Assembly: GCA_963971405.1 (NCBI GenBank)
Contig: OZ020487.1
Span: forward strand, 15,225,344 to 15,289,343
Source: Psococerastis gibbosa
Taxonomy: Eukaryota; Arthropoda; Insecta; Psocodea; Psocidae
Direction of reading: 5' to 3'
Length of the DNA stretch: 64,000 nucleotides
Shown here piece by piece: positions 11,843 to 22,325 of the stretch. Position numbers and translations under genes: made by a program. The number at the start of each line of letters is the position of its first letter. Positions within the stretch are counted from its first letter, which is position 1. The notes under the pieces were generated by a model. That model worked only from the letters and a program-made list of their open reading frames with translations, did not search any database and was not told where the DNA came from.

Positions 11843-12195
11843 ACGTTATAGGAGGATGCTCTGGATCAGCTGGATGGGCCACGTGTCGAATGATAAAGTG
11901 ATAGAGGCTATTGAAGAAGAGAGACAGCTGCTACGGCTTATAAAAAGTAGAAGAGCGAAATGGGTGAGGCATTTATTAAAACACGATAATTTGGTACACA
12001 CCATCATTGAGGACACAGTGGAAGGAACTAATAGAAGAGGGCTGCTGAGAAAGGAATTCATGGATCAACTGAAGGAGGACGCAGAAGCTCGAAGCTACCA
12101 TGAACTGAAGAGAAGGGCGCTGCACCGAGAGAGCTGGAGGAGCATAATGTAGGGAGTTGTAAACCATTCGTTGAGATTGTGACCTTAGAAGTATG
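11843..12195 (+). pseudogene. C-terminal fragment of a non-LTR reverse transcriptase (LINE family 2)
   Basis: The frame reads through YRRMLWISW, KWVRHLLKHDNLVHTIIE, a degraded RRGLLRKEFMDQ and SYHELKRRA, ending WRSIM at a TAG stop. This is the segment downstream of the reverse transcriptase in non-LTR elements, and it aligns throughout with the minus-strand copy at 34073-34640. Upstream of the first tyrosine there is no further coding match, so the copy is 5'-truncated. The short 3' end (GGGAGTTGTAAACC to GACCTTAGAAG) also matches the 34-kb copy. There is no catalytic domain, so it is inactive. Confidence 0.8.
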
Positions 12196-12299
12196 AATAA
12201 ACACACCACGCTTCTTTGCAATGTCATCTGGCGCGGATTTGCGCACGTGAATGGTCTCTTCTATCTGAGTGTGGACAGCAGGACGACACGCCAGACCAC

Positions 12300-12475
12300 A
12301 TCGGGTTCTGTGGCAAGGTGGTGGCGTGCTTGTACTTACACAAAACGCGATCGGAGACGTGTCGGAACGCAACACGGGTACTAACCTACAGAGGTGACTG
12401 AAGAGGTCAATCGGATGCATTCTTTAAATTGCATGCTTGCGATAACTTTTAAAAAATAAAAATAACATAAAAAAC
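12300..12475 (+). mobile_element. SINE-like repeat ending in GACTGAAGAGGTCAATCGG, copy 1
   Basis: The left part carries GGCAAGGTGGTGGCGTGCTTG, which resembles a tRNA D-arm/A-box, followed 40 bp later by GCGATCGGAGACGTGTCG at B-box position. The body is TAACTCAACAC-like, then GAGGTGACTGAAGAGG, GGATGCATTCTTTAAATTG and an A-rich tail. Related copies lie at 25113-25285, 42830-42990 and 63505-63690, with a remnant near 24170. Four or more copies with a fixed order and an A/T tail support a SINE; the tRNA origin of the head is an inference. Confidence 0.65.
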
Positions 12476-14139
12476 AATTGAGTGACCGCACTGCAGCTTG
12501 GAGAGGTCGCCCTATTACAGGACCAAGAGCAAATACAGCCGTGTTCGGACAAAAGAGGTAGGAAGGTAGGTAAGCTGCCAGCCGGGCCTCCTCGTTGCCC
12601 GGTGCGCTCCAGATATCAGTTTTGCCTTACCAAATCCGATAAAACTGGCGACAAAAAAAATGGAGATGCCTGTTCTCTAAGCAAGAAGAAAAACTTTACA
12701 CAGTAAACTGCATAATTATATAAAACAAAGTCGGGCTGCAAAAAAATAAAAATTGCCAGATTTCGTAGTGCCGATTTTCTACGGTCTAACATATAATTAA
12801 CTTAATTAAAATAATAATATAAAATTAACTATGTAAAATCTAAAATTGTCTTTCCTTTTATTTCCTTTTCCATTTTGTATCTCTTCGTGTAACTTAACCA
12901 AAAATATTCAAACTTTTTTGAATGTAGCTGAGGAACGGAATAAATAAAATCTTTATTCTTTTTGATACGCATATCCTCGTGACAGGCGAAGCAATACACT
13001 AAAAGGGGGAAAAATACAAAAAACCTATCTGACACACACTTGAGAAAACAGATAATGAAAAGGTCGTAATGAAAACTTGGGGCGACAGCGAAGATTCATT
13101 TGTCATGTCTGACAATGGAAAGGAGTCTTCGGAGGAGTTTTCGAAAGAAAAATTACTGACCTCTGTTCTGTCATTTCACACCCCAAAAGTATTTTATATC
13201 TATGGAATATTACACAGAATTTTTTGACCGCGAATTGAAATAATAGACCATATATATTTTAAATACCTTAAGGTAGTGCGACCCGGTATGGAGGCAATGA
13301 GTTTCTTGGATTTCAAGGCGTTTGTTCAAATATTGGAATAATATTTAATATTGTTGGTCCGACAGTATGTACAGTAAATAAACATTTATTTGCAAACAGA
13401 CCTATCACAGACAAGGTCATTGGGACCATCAGTTAGACATAGCGGTATATTGGTTTGGGTTCTTACCATCCAAATTACTAGGACTCCAGGCTGCTGCTTG
13501 TCAATATTTTCAACAAGTAACACTGTGTTTCCAAAGCTATGCTCCAGACTCCATACCCCTACTACAATATTGTTCTGGACCTCTTGAAAATGTTATTCTA
13601 CCTTCATCTTCGTTTGATTAAAATGGTTCAAAAACAGTCTTTCATTTCTCCAAAGATAAGATAATGTTCGATGTCCTCCAGGAAAAGCTTGCGAATGGGG
13701 CAATTTTCTTAGGAAATAGCGACACCCTTCCTGTTGCTTTGGACCCTCCTCTTTTTCTTTTGACAAAAGCGTGTTTCTTTGACCTTTTTCTCCCTTATTG
13801 ATTCTTAGGTACGGTTGATGGATTTAAGACTCGAGTTTGTAAAATTACGTTACATTTATCAAATTATGTTTTGTTCAGTTGGCTAGATTTCATCAACATT
13901 CCTCGGGAAACAGGGCAGGGGAAATTATTTTGGAACGAGGGAACACAGTTGTTTTTTTTTTTGTCTTTTGCTAGAAGGCTATATACAAGAAATTGAGATT
14001 GAATTTGTCACCAAGGGTTCGATAATATACTGTCTGTTGTTATTTAAGATTTTTGTTATTTCTGTACGGTATGTCATCACCATGAAATAAATTGAATATT
14101 GTCTTCATTCAATTACTCGTTGAGCTCAGTTTCGTCTTT
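12476..14139. other. Unassigned DNA
   Basis: No gene supported. Frames at 12482-12706, 12829-13035 (minus) and 13390-13587 have no motifs. There are T-rich and A-rich runs only. Confidence 0.3.
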
Positions 14140-14340
14140 TTGGCCCAATGTTTCATTACGATGCTCCGGCAAGGCATAGCTCTTGGGTTCGAATCCTGTA
14201 GAGTCCAGATTGTTCTTTATTCTCCAATTCCGACTACTTATTTAGCTACAGATTATGAGGGAAGCTATCCATATTTCTACACAAAGGAAATTGAAGATCC
14301 GTGCCGCCAACCCCGTGGGACAAGGCTCCGTTAAAGTAAG
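14140..14340 (+). mobile_element. Possible tRNA-derived SINE
   Basis: A perfect B-box (GGGTTCGAATCC, about 14188-14199) lies 40 to 50 bp after an A-box-like TTTGGCCCAATG. The segment ends with GTGGGACAAGGCTCCGTTAAAG and a short AAGTAAGTAAAT tail, in the manner of SINEs. The anticodon and acceptor stems do not fold convincingly. No second copy of this body was found, so this is tentative. Confidence 0.4.
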
Positions 14341-14866
14341 TAAATACGCGTAAAATACACACGACATTTTCCTGTTGCATGCAATGTTTTGTTTTACTAT
14401 TATTATTATTAAAAGTCTTTATCTGTGTGTCTGATGCTGGTATCGACATTTTTGTGGTGCAGCGTTGACTGCCAGGCGATTTGGCCATTCTCCAGACAGT
14501 CTTGTGCATTCCTCACTGGCAGTTGACATCCTATGGAAATACCGAAATTTGTCATGAGAGTGCTGAGTAGTTCAGTGTTTAGTCGATTTGACTATAAATA
14601 AAATTCATACGTGGCGCTACAGCATACGTAGGTTCTAGTTATATAGTAGAATTCACAAGTTGCAACTCCAGTCAATTACTCAATTTGTGAACCAAATTGT
14701 TTGGTTCCAGTGCAGCGGGGAGAAATTGTTACGATATTTGATGAATTGGGAATTTCATATTGATTTCACGGAATATTTCCAAAAAATACCAAAGAAGTGA
14801 AATCTAATCCTATCGTGTTTTCTGGGTCCATGGCTGTGAGTTGAAAATTATGATTAAGAACTTTTG
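14341..14866. other. Unassigned DNA
   Basis: An ATT microsatellite lies at 14398-14411. Nothing else is assignable. Confidence 0.3.
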
Positions 14867-14868
14867 CA

Positions 14869-14965
14869 CGACGCTCCGCCATCTATGATCTCCCAACTCG
14901 CGGGAGTCGGTTCGTAATTCGTCTTTCCAGCGGTTTTGTGGAGATCTCAGTCGTCTTCTCTCCGT
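14869..14965 (-). pseudogene. C-terminal scrap of LINE family 1 reverse transcriptase
   Basis: One minus-strand frame reads RRRLRSPQNRWKDELRTDSR and continues ELGDHRWRSVVQ. This matches residues near the end of the main LINE at 58.3-60.5 kb (GRRLPGRPRNRWKDEL, then ELGVSRWWSVVQ). About 97 bp survive and nothing is present upstream. It is a dead remnant of the same family. Confidence 0.8.
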
Positions 14966-14969
14966 CAGG

Positions 14970-16384
14970 ACAAGGTAGCTTACCTATCCATCTAATACTC
15001 ATTGTCTCATATGGGCAAAGGGGGGGGGGGGGAGGTCATATTTATATAAGAAGCAGTTGATAAGATATTTATGACTGCTTTATTCCGTTTTTCGAGTTAC
15101 ATGACCAAATTTTGAAATTTGTGTGTATAGAGAAAGGTCGATAATTTATATTTATTTACTCAGGTGCTAATAATAACGGGTAATAATCCTAATCATGTTA
15201 ATGATAACATTAGACACCTTCGACGATTAATGAAATTCGAGTGACAGAGTATGAAATGTTTCAGAAAAGTAAGCGTGAAAGAGACAAGTTATGTTTGGGC
15301 TGGCACGCAGCCCGTATCATCATCTAGTGTGATAATTCTGTGTGGTTTAACAAGTGAGAAGTGTGGAATGTAAGCTGGAACCGAGTTGGCTTTACTTCAA
15401 ATCCTGCTGACATCTTTTACTCCTGCTCCAGAGACATTTGCTATTTTTGTTGACGCTGTATGTTTAATAAACCATGAAAAATTACAGTACTGTACGTGTA
15501 CGAGTTTGAAATATATCATGCCCGTTGCCACAAACTACGCATACATAGGGTACGTGTGTAAATTTAAAAATGAATTAAAAAGGCCTTCAATTTGGTTGCT
15601 TTTCTGTGACAAAAATTATTGTTGTTACATATACTGAAGAAGAATAGGCCTACGATGGTCTTCATCGCCCCAAAATGTTTGCTTGAATTACTTGTATGAT
15701 CCATTTAAGATCCGACAGCCCCCATTTAGCTTTTTTTTTACAAAGGCTAATTTCAGAGGAAATATTTATTGTAGAGCAATCAAAAATATCGCATCTCTTA
15801 GCAGAAATACTCCTCCATATTTTTATATATTTTAATTTATACTGTATATATAATCGAGTGGCCACAGTTTTCGAACTCCTTACTCCCGAAGACCTACCCG
15901 GCTTGTTTTGTACTAATCAATTGCGGCCAATCGGTCTTAGAAAGACGCACATACCATAAATCGAAATACTCAGAAAAATTTCTTCTGTTTGTCCTGATAT
16001 TTTTGACAGATCTACGATTGATATTCCCCCTTCAATTGTCTCCTAAAATGAAAATCATAATTAGTCCGAGAGCAAACGCTTTGCCTGCCTACCCTTATTT
16101 GACAATCTGAAGCAAACCAGAGTTTCCCAAAGTTATCAGTTGTACAGTATTAGTAGTTTGAGACTATGAGCAGCTAAGGGTTTAATATATGGATGAAATT
16201 CCAGTCGTGTGATAAGGGTCATTCATTGAGAACGTCAGGTGTTGGTGGCAGGTTTCCGAAGGTAGGATAGGGTGGCTGCAGGGGGTCTTATCGCTACGTC
16301 AAACATCTGCTTCCTTGTCCTGCTACATAAGTCAGACGGGTTATGTTTTCGGCAAGTTCTGTTGATTTACTTTAGCGAGAAGCC
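14970..16384. other. Mostly unassigned, with a diverged repeat at about 15700-15900
   Basis: A G13 tract lies at about 15020-15032. The stretch 15770-15900 (CAATCAAAAATATCGCATC, then CTTAGCAGAAATACTC and GTGGCCACAGTTTT) is similar to 50150-50260 (CAATCAAAAATCGCACATC, AGGAGGAATACTC, TTGGCCAGTTTTTGAAC). Both probably descend from one interspersed repeat. No gene supported. Confidence 0.35.
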
Positions 16385-16775
16385 TTTACTTTACTTTATC
16401 CAACGCCCGAACGTGGTAGTTCAACCATTCGTCGCCGAGCTTCCCAATAGCGGTTCACCAAGTCATCGTTCGGGTAGGTGAGAGCCGTGCAGTCCCTCAG
16501 GTGGTCTTCGTCCATTCTTCCACCGTGACATAGTGGACATGTGTCATCGGCGGCAAGGCCAATGCGGTGTAGGTGGGCCTGAAGGTAGTCATGGCCGGTA
16601 TTGAGGCGGAATCTAGCAATCTCCATTAGCCAGAAGAAGTCTGGATGATTTTGGTTCCTTTTGAGCTGGCCAATTCCTCTTCGATTAGCATTGATACTGC
16701 ATGGATACGTCGGATCATACTGCACACCAACAGTTGTGCCCGGTACACACGGATGTTTCACTTTCATGCCAGGTG
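16385..16775 (-). pseudogene. 3' end of a non-LTR retrotransposon with zinc-knuckle-like tail (LINE family 3)
   Basis: The frame at 16396-16767 (123 codons) contains FRLNTGHDYLQAHLHRIGL, then CPLCHGGRMDEDHLRDC (CX2C...HX4C) and ends RMVELPRSGVG at a stop. This HLHRIG plus cysteine/histidine block is typical of the extreme C-terminus of non-LTR elements, downstream of an RNase H-like region. The 3' flank is a GTAAAG-type repeat tail (TTTACTTTACTTTA on the plus strand). Sister fragments lie at 21554-21680, 24959-25118 and 51155-51660. The 5' side is truncated before the reverse transcriptase, so it is inactive. Confidence 0.8.
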
Positions 16776-17473
16776 TCAGACGCTGAGAAATTTGTTAAGG
16801 GTACGAATGGGTTTGTGATTGGTTGGTGAAAAAAAAGTATATTTCTGAACGAACTTCAGAAGTTTTTTGACCCTGAGGCGTGTCGAAGGGAAACCCGTGT
16901 AGTGGTGTGCGGTCATCATTGCAGCTTCAGAGGTTGTCTGAATTTGACTCGGTTGATCCAACGTAGCCTATCAGTTTCCACCCTAAAAACAACGTTACTC
17001 GTAAGAGAATAAAATACATCAAAAGTAATAATTTCGCTTAATTTTGTACAGAACGAATTTGTTTTTGCCTTTTATTTCACGATGGAATCTCCCCAAACGA
17101 TCCCATTCAATCTATCTGGACATGGATTAGCGACTCATCTTGGAGTTCCTTCTTCATTGTAACCCTGCCATTCTTACTCTGCGGTTGTAATTTTATTCGT
17201 TATCAGCTATTAAATGGTATAAATAAAATGGCTGTGTCTGTTTTGCCACAAATGTTTTACGCTTATTCAGTTTTCACTTCTACTTCTTCTTTTTCCTCCT
17301 CCCTCTTAGTGTCGCGTGCGCAGCGTGAAGGGGTCGCCCCGGATCTATTTCTTATAGTCCCGTTTGTGTCGCCAACGTCTTAAGCTTTTTGTTTTTCCTC
17401 TTGCTCCGGAGTTCTATAACTTTGGACACACTGCATTTCAGTAACTACTACATGCTATATGCAAAAGGGCTTC
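16776..17473. other. Unassigned DNA
   Basis: A minus-strand frame at 16776-16961 directly upstream of the LINE fragment has no reliable match and may be decayed element sequence. Nothing else is assignable. Confidence 0.3.
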
Positions 17474-17485
17474 TAGTTTCTACTA

Positions 17486-17668
17486 GAGCTGTTCTACAAA
17501 GGGGGAGATGAGACAGTGGGGTCCGCCAAAAAAAAAAAAAAAAAAAAATCTGGGCCAATTGCTTTGTCTTTTCATTCACTTGTCATTGAAGACGTAGGAG
17601 GTGGCACCAGAAATTCAAAAAAGTATTTTTGGCGGGAGATGTATTCCCATCTCTCCTATAAACAACTC
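17486..17668. mobile_element. 183-bp MITE with 12-bp target duplication
   Basis: The ends are imperfect inverted repeats: GAGCTGTTCTACAAAGGGGG on the left, and GAGTTGTTTATAGGAGAGAT reading in from the right. Identical TAGTTTCTACTA flanks lie at 17474-17485 and 17669-17680. An A-run of about 20 lies inside. No coding sequence. GAG/GGG-type tips with a 9- to 12-bp duplication would suit a Mutator-like or related superfamily; this is a tentative assignment. The right end resembles a TIR near 42.5 kb (CGGGAGTGAATGTCCCATCT). Confidence 0.65.
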
Positions 17669-17680
17669 TAGTTTCTACTA

Positions 17681-18319
17681 ACTTCTCAGCTGTTCGATTA
17701 CTTTGTGGAAAAAAACAGATAGTGGAGATATCCGGTTGTCTTTTAAATGGAAGGGGTTTTGTATCTGATTAGCTACAGTGTTTTACGCTTGTTCACAGCA
17801 CCAGAAATTAAGCGTGTCTTGAGATGTGGCGTAAGCTGATGTATAGTGTCTTGTTTATTATTTATGCTCAACGGGCCGCCTTGACCCCCATTAATTAATA
17901 ACTTCCTCCATTCTCGACTTGTTCGGTCTTCAACAGCGGCTGACAGAGGCTGAGGGTCAGCGTGGATCGTTGGTGAACGGTGCTAGAATGGTTTTTGAAA
18001 TTAAAAATATAGACGGTTACAAATTGGCCATGACTTTCCCGTTTATAGTATTAGGCTGAGGATAAGTTCGGAATAAGTTTATTAGTCAGTCCGAGAGGTT
18101 GTTGATGTTGTTTTTGTTGATAGTAGCATGTAATGCTTATACTTGCCAATAATCCATCAATCACAGTAAAGTTAATTTAGTGGTACCACAAAATCCGTGC
18201 ACTCATGAAGTCCTGATGGCGTCCAACTTGTCGATCCTCTTGGTCTCAGCTGGGAGTTTATTAGAATGACTACTTCCAATGCCAATCATAGAATTTTTAC
18301 TTGCCATAATATTGTCCTG
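17681..18319. other. Unassigned DNA
   Basis: No gene, repeat or RNA that I can support. Confidence 0.3.
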
Positions 18320-18510
18320 AAAGGCTTTTTATGCCCAATGCCAACGACCCCATTGGTTTTCGGACATTATTGATTGTTTCGAAATGAATTTATGGCTGTT
18401 CAACCTACGCCGGCTACATGCGACAATGGTCAAGCTGAGAGAACTGACCATTGACTGAATGTTACAGGCGTAAGCATGAGTCCACCAAGTTCGGGTAGGA
18501 GCCAAAACTG
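18320..18510 (+). repeat. CATTGGCAAACT dispersed repeat, copy 2
   Basis: Shares CCAATGCCAACGACCCCATT, TTCGGACATTATTGAT, GTTCAACCTACGCCGGCTAC, GACAATGG and ACAGGCGTAAGCATGA with the copies at 7.5, 55.9 and 63.2 kb. The central CATTGGCAAACT part is damaged in this copy. No open frame is shared between copies. Confidence 0.6.
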
Positions 18511-18556
18511 ATTTTAGTAAAGGCATGCTTTATGATGATTTGTCTATTCATTCTGT

Positions 18557-19033
18557 TCAATATGAGTGAAAGAAAGAAAGAAAAATAAGGGAAACTGGAC
18601 CCTGCCTCGTCCTGGAAATGGGGGGGGGGGGCAACCAGGGTCTGAACCTAAGCCCAGACCCTTGTCTGGTCAAGTCCAAACTGTGCCCCTCCTGAAAATC
18701 TGACATAAAAGGTGCCTTTACGTCTGCCCTCTGAGGGCAGCCCTCATAAGGGCATACTGACCCCTCCAGCATGGGAAAAGGAGTTAGGGATACTTGCTCC
18801 TTTTCGCGTTCATCGAATAAATCAATATGAGTGAATAGAGCCAAATCGTTAGGGGAAATTAAAATTGGGCCCAAATAAAGTCTTAGGAGCTGAGGGCAGC
18901 CCTCATAAGGGCATACTGACCCCTCCAGCAAGGGAAAAGGAGTTAGGGATACTTGCTCCTCTTCGCGTTCATCGAATAAATCAATATGAGTAAATAGAGC
19001 CAAATCGTTAGGGGAAATTAAAATTCGGCCCAA
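18557..19033 (-). other. Open frame spanning an in-frame 53-residue tandem repeat
   Basis: A stop-free minus-strand frame of about 158 codons. It contains two near-identical 53-residue units (LISPNDLALFTHIDLFDERE, then a segment ending EGSVCPYEGCPQ), each with a CX4C pair, followed by a unique tail ending SLIFLSFFHSY. The first codon is not ATG and a stop lies just upstream at about 19056. No family recognised. The unit length of 159 bp is a multiple of three, so duplication preserved any pre-existing frame. It may be chance or a fragment of an unknown repeat protein. It is not supported as a gene. Confidence 0.25.
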
Positions 19034-19049
19034 ATAAAGTCTTAGGCGC
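18732..19049 (+). repeat. 159-bp tandem duplication, two units
   Basis: Unit 1 covers 18732-18890 and unit 2 covers 18891-19049. Both start TGAGGGCAGCCCTCATAAGG and end AAATAAAGTCTTAGG(A/C)GC. They differ at only a handful of positions (ATGGG/AAGGG, TTTTCGCG/CTTCGCG, GTGAAT/GTAAAT, TGGGCC/CGGCC). The high identity points to a recent event. Confidence 0.9.
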
Positions 19050-20402
19050 TAAGGTCAATAATTATTCCAAATAAAAATATTTAAAAAAATTTATTCCCAT
19101 AATGTTTCATCACTGACAAAATAATTAATCTGAATAAATATTTTTTATAATAATATTCTGTGTCTGTGGTTTTACGTTATCAAATTTTTGTCCCCCCCCC
19201 CTCATTTCATAGTACCCTATAGTGAGTGGTCCAGAGGGTGTGTGTGGAGGGGGGGGGGGGGGAGTGCGCGCAAGCTGGGCCCCCCTTTGGCGCGCCACGC
19301 GTCACTGGATCAAGTGAGTCAGTCAGTTCAGTATTGCCGCGGCGTTGAGTCTGTGTAGATGTGTTTTCCTGCGTCTTTGCACATAGTGTTTCGATACTTG
19401 TGGAGTTCAGTATACACATCGTCAACGAGTGCTTAAATAAGTTTTTGTGGTGTTCATGGTGAAGTTCACGTCTTCATTGGACCTGCAAAGGTTTGTTTCT
19501 AATTGGCTGATTGGGTTACTAAATGTTTATATTTACATGTGTTATTGAGCGTTCAGCTTCAGCTCTTTCAGCGATTTTTTTTTTTTAATTTTGATTGTCG
19601 GAAATACGATTGCAACCGGGCTTGACGTTAGCTATGGTCCTTGAAAGATTTGAGGGGGAATTCTGTAATCCTTTTTATATTTACCCATTTACGATTAAGT
19701 GATTATCATGTGTGAAAGTGTAAATCAGTGAAAAATGAATCTAGAATAAAATGTAAATAAGTAAACAAATTTTCCATTGTATTTTTTATTTATCTATTTA
19801 CTTATTATTTTCATTTTAATGTTCAATCAGTTTATCCACCTTCCCAATAGGTCCGTGAATAAATAATAAATAACTCTTAAACATAATATACTAAATCTAA
19901 GGTGGTTTGCTTATATTAGGCTGATTTGTAGCCTAGTTTCATCTGGGGTGATATAGTGTGGGTCTATTCCAGGACCGGAAGATCCGTTATAACATTCCTA
20001 TATAGTTAAATCACGATAATGAATTCAGTTAACATGTATTGGGACGGTGGGGTTCCCAGCTCCCACGCGGTTGGTGCCATAATGAACTTAACCTTAGCGT
20101 ACGGTATTTATTTAAAAAATTGGGTTCTTTATAATAATACGTCATGTATTTTCTTTGCGATTGAACTACCGGTTAAATACGGTATTGAATTACGCGAACT
20201 TATAGACGGTCGAAACGGGGCGTCTTCTTCTAGAAAGTCGCAAGCTCACAACTCAAAACATTTGGCGGGAGTATTTAAGTTCAAATTAGTTTACACCGGA
20301 TATGACTAGTTAATTTTACAATCATGTCAAAAAAATCCCTTTTGGCTATGGCCGATCAGGTGTTGGGAGATTCCGCAGACCCTGCTTTTCCTCTTTGCTA
20401 CC
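19050..20402. other. Unassigned DNA with a locally CpG-rich segment
   Basis: The stretch about 19245-19500 is richer in G+C and CpG than its surroundings (GGCGCGCCACGCG) and has G14 and C11 tracts. It holds CAGTCAGTTCAGTATTG, which is initiator-like, and a short ATG frame (MVKFTSSLDLQRF) beginning at 19455. This could be an old promoter or first exon, or the end of a transposon; I cannot decide. The frame at 20019-20309 has no recognisable domain. Confidence 0.25.
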
Positions 20403-20681
20403 CAGAGGCGTAAAGTTTTAGAATGATGGCGGGGGCAAAACTAAGTTTTAAGTAGAAAAATTGTAGAGTTTTACGCATTTTTCAATAGTTGTTGAGTATA
20501 GCTGTAGATTTTACAAAGCTAAAAAAAGAATGCTTATATTCACATTGCTGCAAAGGGGGACTATGAAGTAAGAACCACGTCTTACAATGCTCGAAGCTGG
20601 GGGGGGGGGGGTAAGCCAAAAGGAGCTGGGGGGGGGGGCAAGTTGGACCGTGCCCCCCCCCCGCCCAACTTTACGCCCCTG
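20403..20681. mobile_element. hAT-like MITE with G/C homopolymers
   Basis: The inverted ends are CAGAGGCGTAAAGTTTT on the left and CAGGGGCGTAAAGTTGGGCG reading in from the right, the tip pattern typical of hAT elements. Between them are three or four G or C tracts of about 10. The 8-bp flanks (TTGCTACC and ACGCTATG) share only the central GCTA, so the duplication is decayed or absent. There is no transposase. Confidence 0.6.
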
Positions 20682-21553
20682 ACGCTATGTGTAATAGAAA
20701 ATAAAATAAAACTTCATTATTTTCCCGATCACAACGTCAACACACAAAACACTCTTGTGTTGCAAACTATGACGACTATGAACTTTTACTTATTAAATTA
20801 TTTTTACTTTGACTGGACGTCATCTTGAAATCGTTAATTTGTCGTAAAAAGTGTAGATTACCATTATCGTAGATAATAATACGATCTTTCAGTCAGATTT
20901 TAATTCATTCCTCTGCGACCAATATTGACTGAGATATGAATTATATAAATTTTCAATCGGCCGCCATCTTATAACTAAATGGCGGATCTAGCTGGTTAAC
21001 GAACTCGATCAAGGCATTTGTATGATCAATTTTTGTGCCAAGTTTCATCCAAATCGGATAATATTTACGGAAGTTAGAGTATTTCCTAAAATCGATATAT
21101 ATATATATATAACATTTTGAACGGAGGGTGGTTTTAGGCTCAGGGGGTCATGAAATGAAAAGTTGTGAAGAAATTTTCCGAAAGTCGAACATTGGTCGCC
21201 ATCTCAATAGGTATGTAGATGAATCTCCCTAAAATGTTTATTTGAGAATGAAACTTGGGGAGTCATCCTGGAGTAAATTTGCAAATGACAAGAAATATTG
21301 TATATAGCATTATAATCGTGACAGGTATTTACTACGGATAGTTAGAACGCCCCAACTTAGCGTCAATTGGGGGGGGGGCATTTTGGTTTCGCGCACGCTG
21401 ACAGTTACTGCGGGTTTAATCATGGACCTCTTCATGTGACCGGGTTTTGGCAAGCCATCGGTATGGTAGAGTGACTTAGGGAAGGGCTTATGGCCCCAAT
21501 TCACGACCTGAGGCCCTATTTGCCCAAACTACTACCACTACTTACTTCTTACT
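20682..21553. other. Unassigned DNA with a possible old dispersed repeat
   Basis: About 21040-21060 reads GCCAAGTTTCATCCAAATCGG, one base over a phrase common in arthropod dispersed repeats, followed by a short AT microsatellite near 21102. A G8-9 run lies near 21370. No gene supported. Confidence 0.3.
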
Positions 21554-21680
21554 TCAGCCAACGCGCCCATTCGTGGCCTTTCGGCCGTCCGACGCCCAGT
21601 ACAATGAACCTCGTCCCTCCGAAGTTGCCTCACAGGTGATGTCCTTAAGGCCATCGCAGGTCGCGAGGTGAGTCTGCCAC
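21554..21680 (-). pseudogene. C-terminal scrap of LINE family 3
   Basis: The minus-strand frame reads HLATCDGL, then SLYWASDGRKATNGRVG and a TGA stop. It aligns with HLRDC...RYWEARRRMVELPRSGVG at 16.4 kb and HLMDC...LYWSARRLMAEMPRVGVG at 51.2 kb. Downstream on that strand the sequence runs into AAGTAAGAAGTAAGTAG, a simple-repeat tail as in the sister copies. Heavily decayed: the first cysteine pair and the proline of the terminal motif are gone. Confidence 0.7.
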
Positions 21681-21681
21681 C

Positions 21682-21730
21682 CCTACTACTACTATTCGCA
21701 CTAAGTCTACTACTACTACTCTACTAATAA
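21682..21730 (+). repeat. CTA/CTAATA microsatellite
   Basis: Imperfect runs of CTA interrupted by TTCGCACTAAGT; it follows the LINE scrap and may derive from its neighbourhood. Confidence 0.6.
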
Positions 21731-21747
21731 TAGTACTAGAACGTCCC

Positions 21748-22096
21748 AAACTAGGAATAGTCCGCAGTTGGTAGAGAACTATACTATGGGACGGAAGGTC
21801 GAGGTTCGCGACTCTTCATAAAACGAAAATTTTTAAGCCTGGCCTTTACCTGGGCTCATCCTCGTCACTTTTTGCAAATGGTATAGCGCAATACAATCGA
21901 CTGAGTCAAGCTATTCGTGCGTGTGAAACAGTGTCATCATTTAAAAAGAAGATAGGCGAAGAAAGTCGAGTGTACAACTTCAGCTGTAGTACAGCGGGAG
22001 CAGACATTGTTTCGAGGCGTTAGGACCAAGAGGTTGTTCAAATTAGCCTTTGGCTATCAAGCAACAACACAACAACAACAACAACAACAACCTTCA
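21748..22096 (+). mobile_element. tRNA-headed SINE with AAC tail
   Basis: The head AATAGTCCGCAGTTGGTAGA (A-box region), then AACTATACTATGGGACGG and GGTCGAGGTTCGCGACTC (B-box), is shared with 38395-38520 (minus) and 44440-44670. The body ends GCCTTTGGCTATCAAGCAAC and runs into an AAC microsatellite at about 22064-22091. The head is shared while the bodies differ, so these may be related SINE families with exchanged bodies. No acceptor stem supports a true tRNA. Confidence 0.5.
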
Positions 22097-22325
22097 TTGG
22101 TTGGGAAAAGGCAACCGGACATATCGCCCACCACAATAACTTAATTAGAGCAGTGGTCAGGAGAGAGGAACGAGGAACCTCTACGGCTCTACTAGTCCTC
22201 AGTCCTAGACACTCATTGCATTTTAGCTTATCTTGTGGCAGTGCCTACAGTGTTTTAGTTGGAACGACCTTGTACAGGTAATGTGATAAAGTATAACTGC
22301 AAAGGCTTTCACGGCCGGAGTCGAA

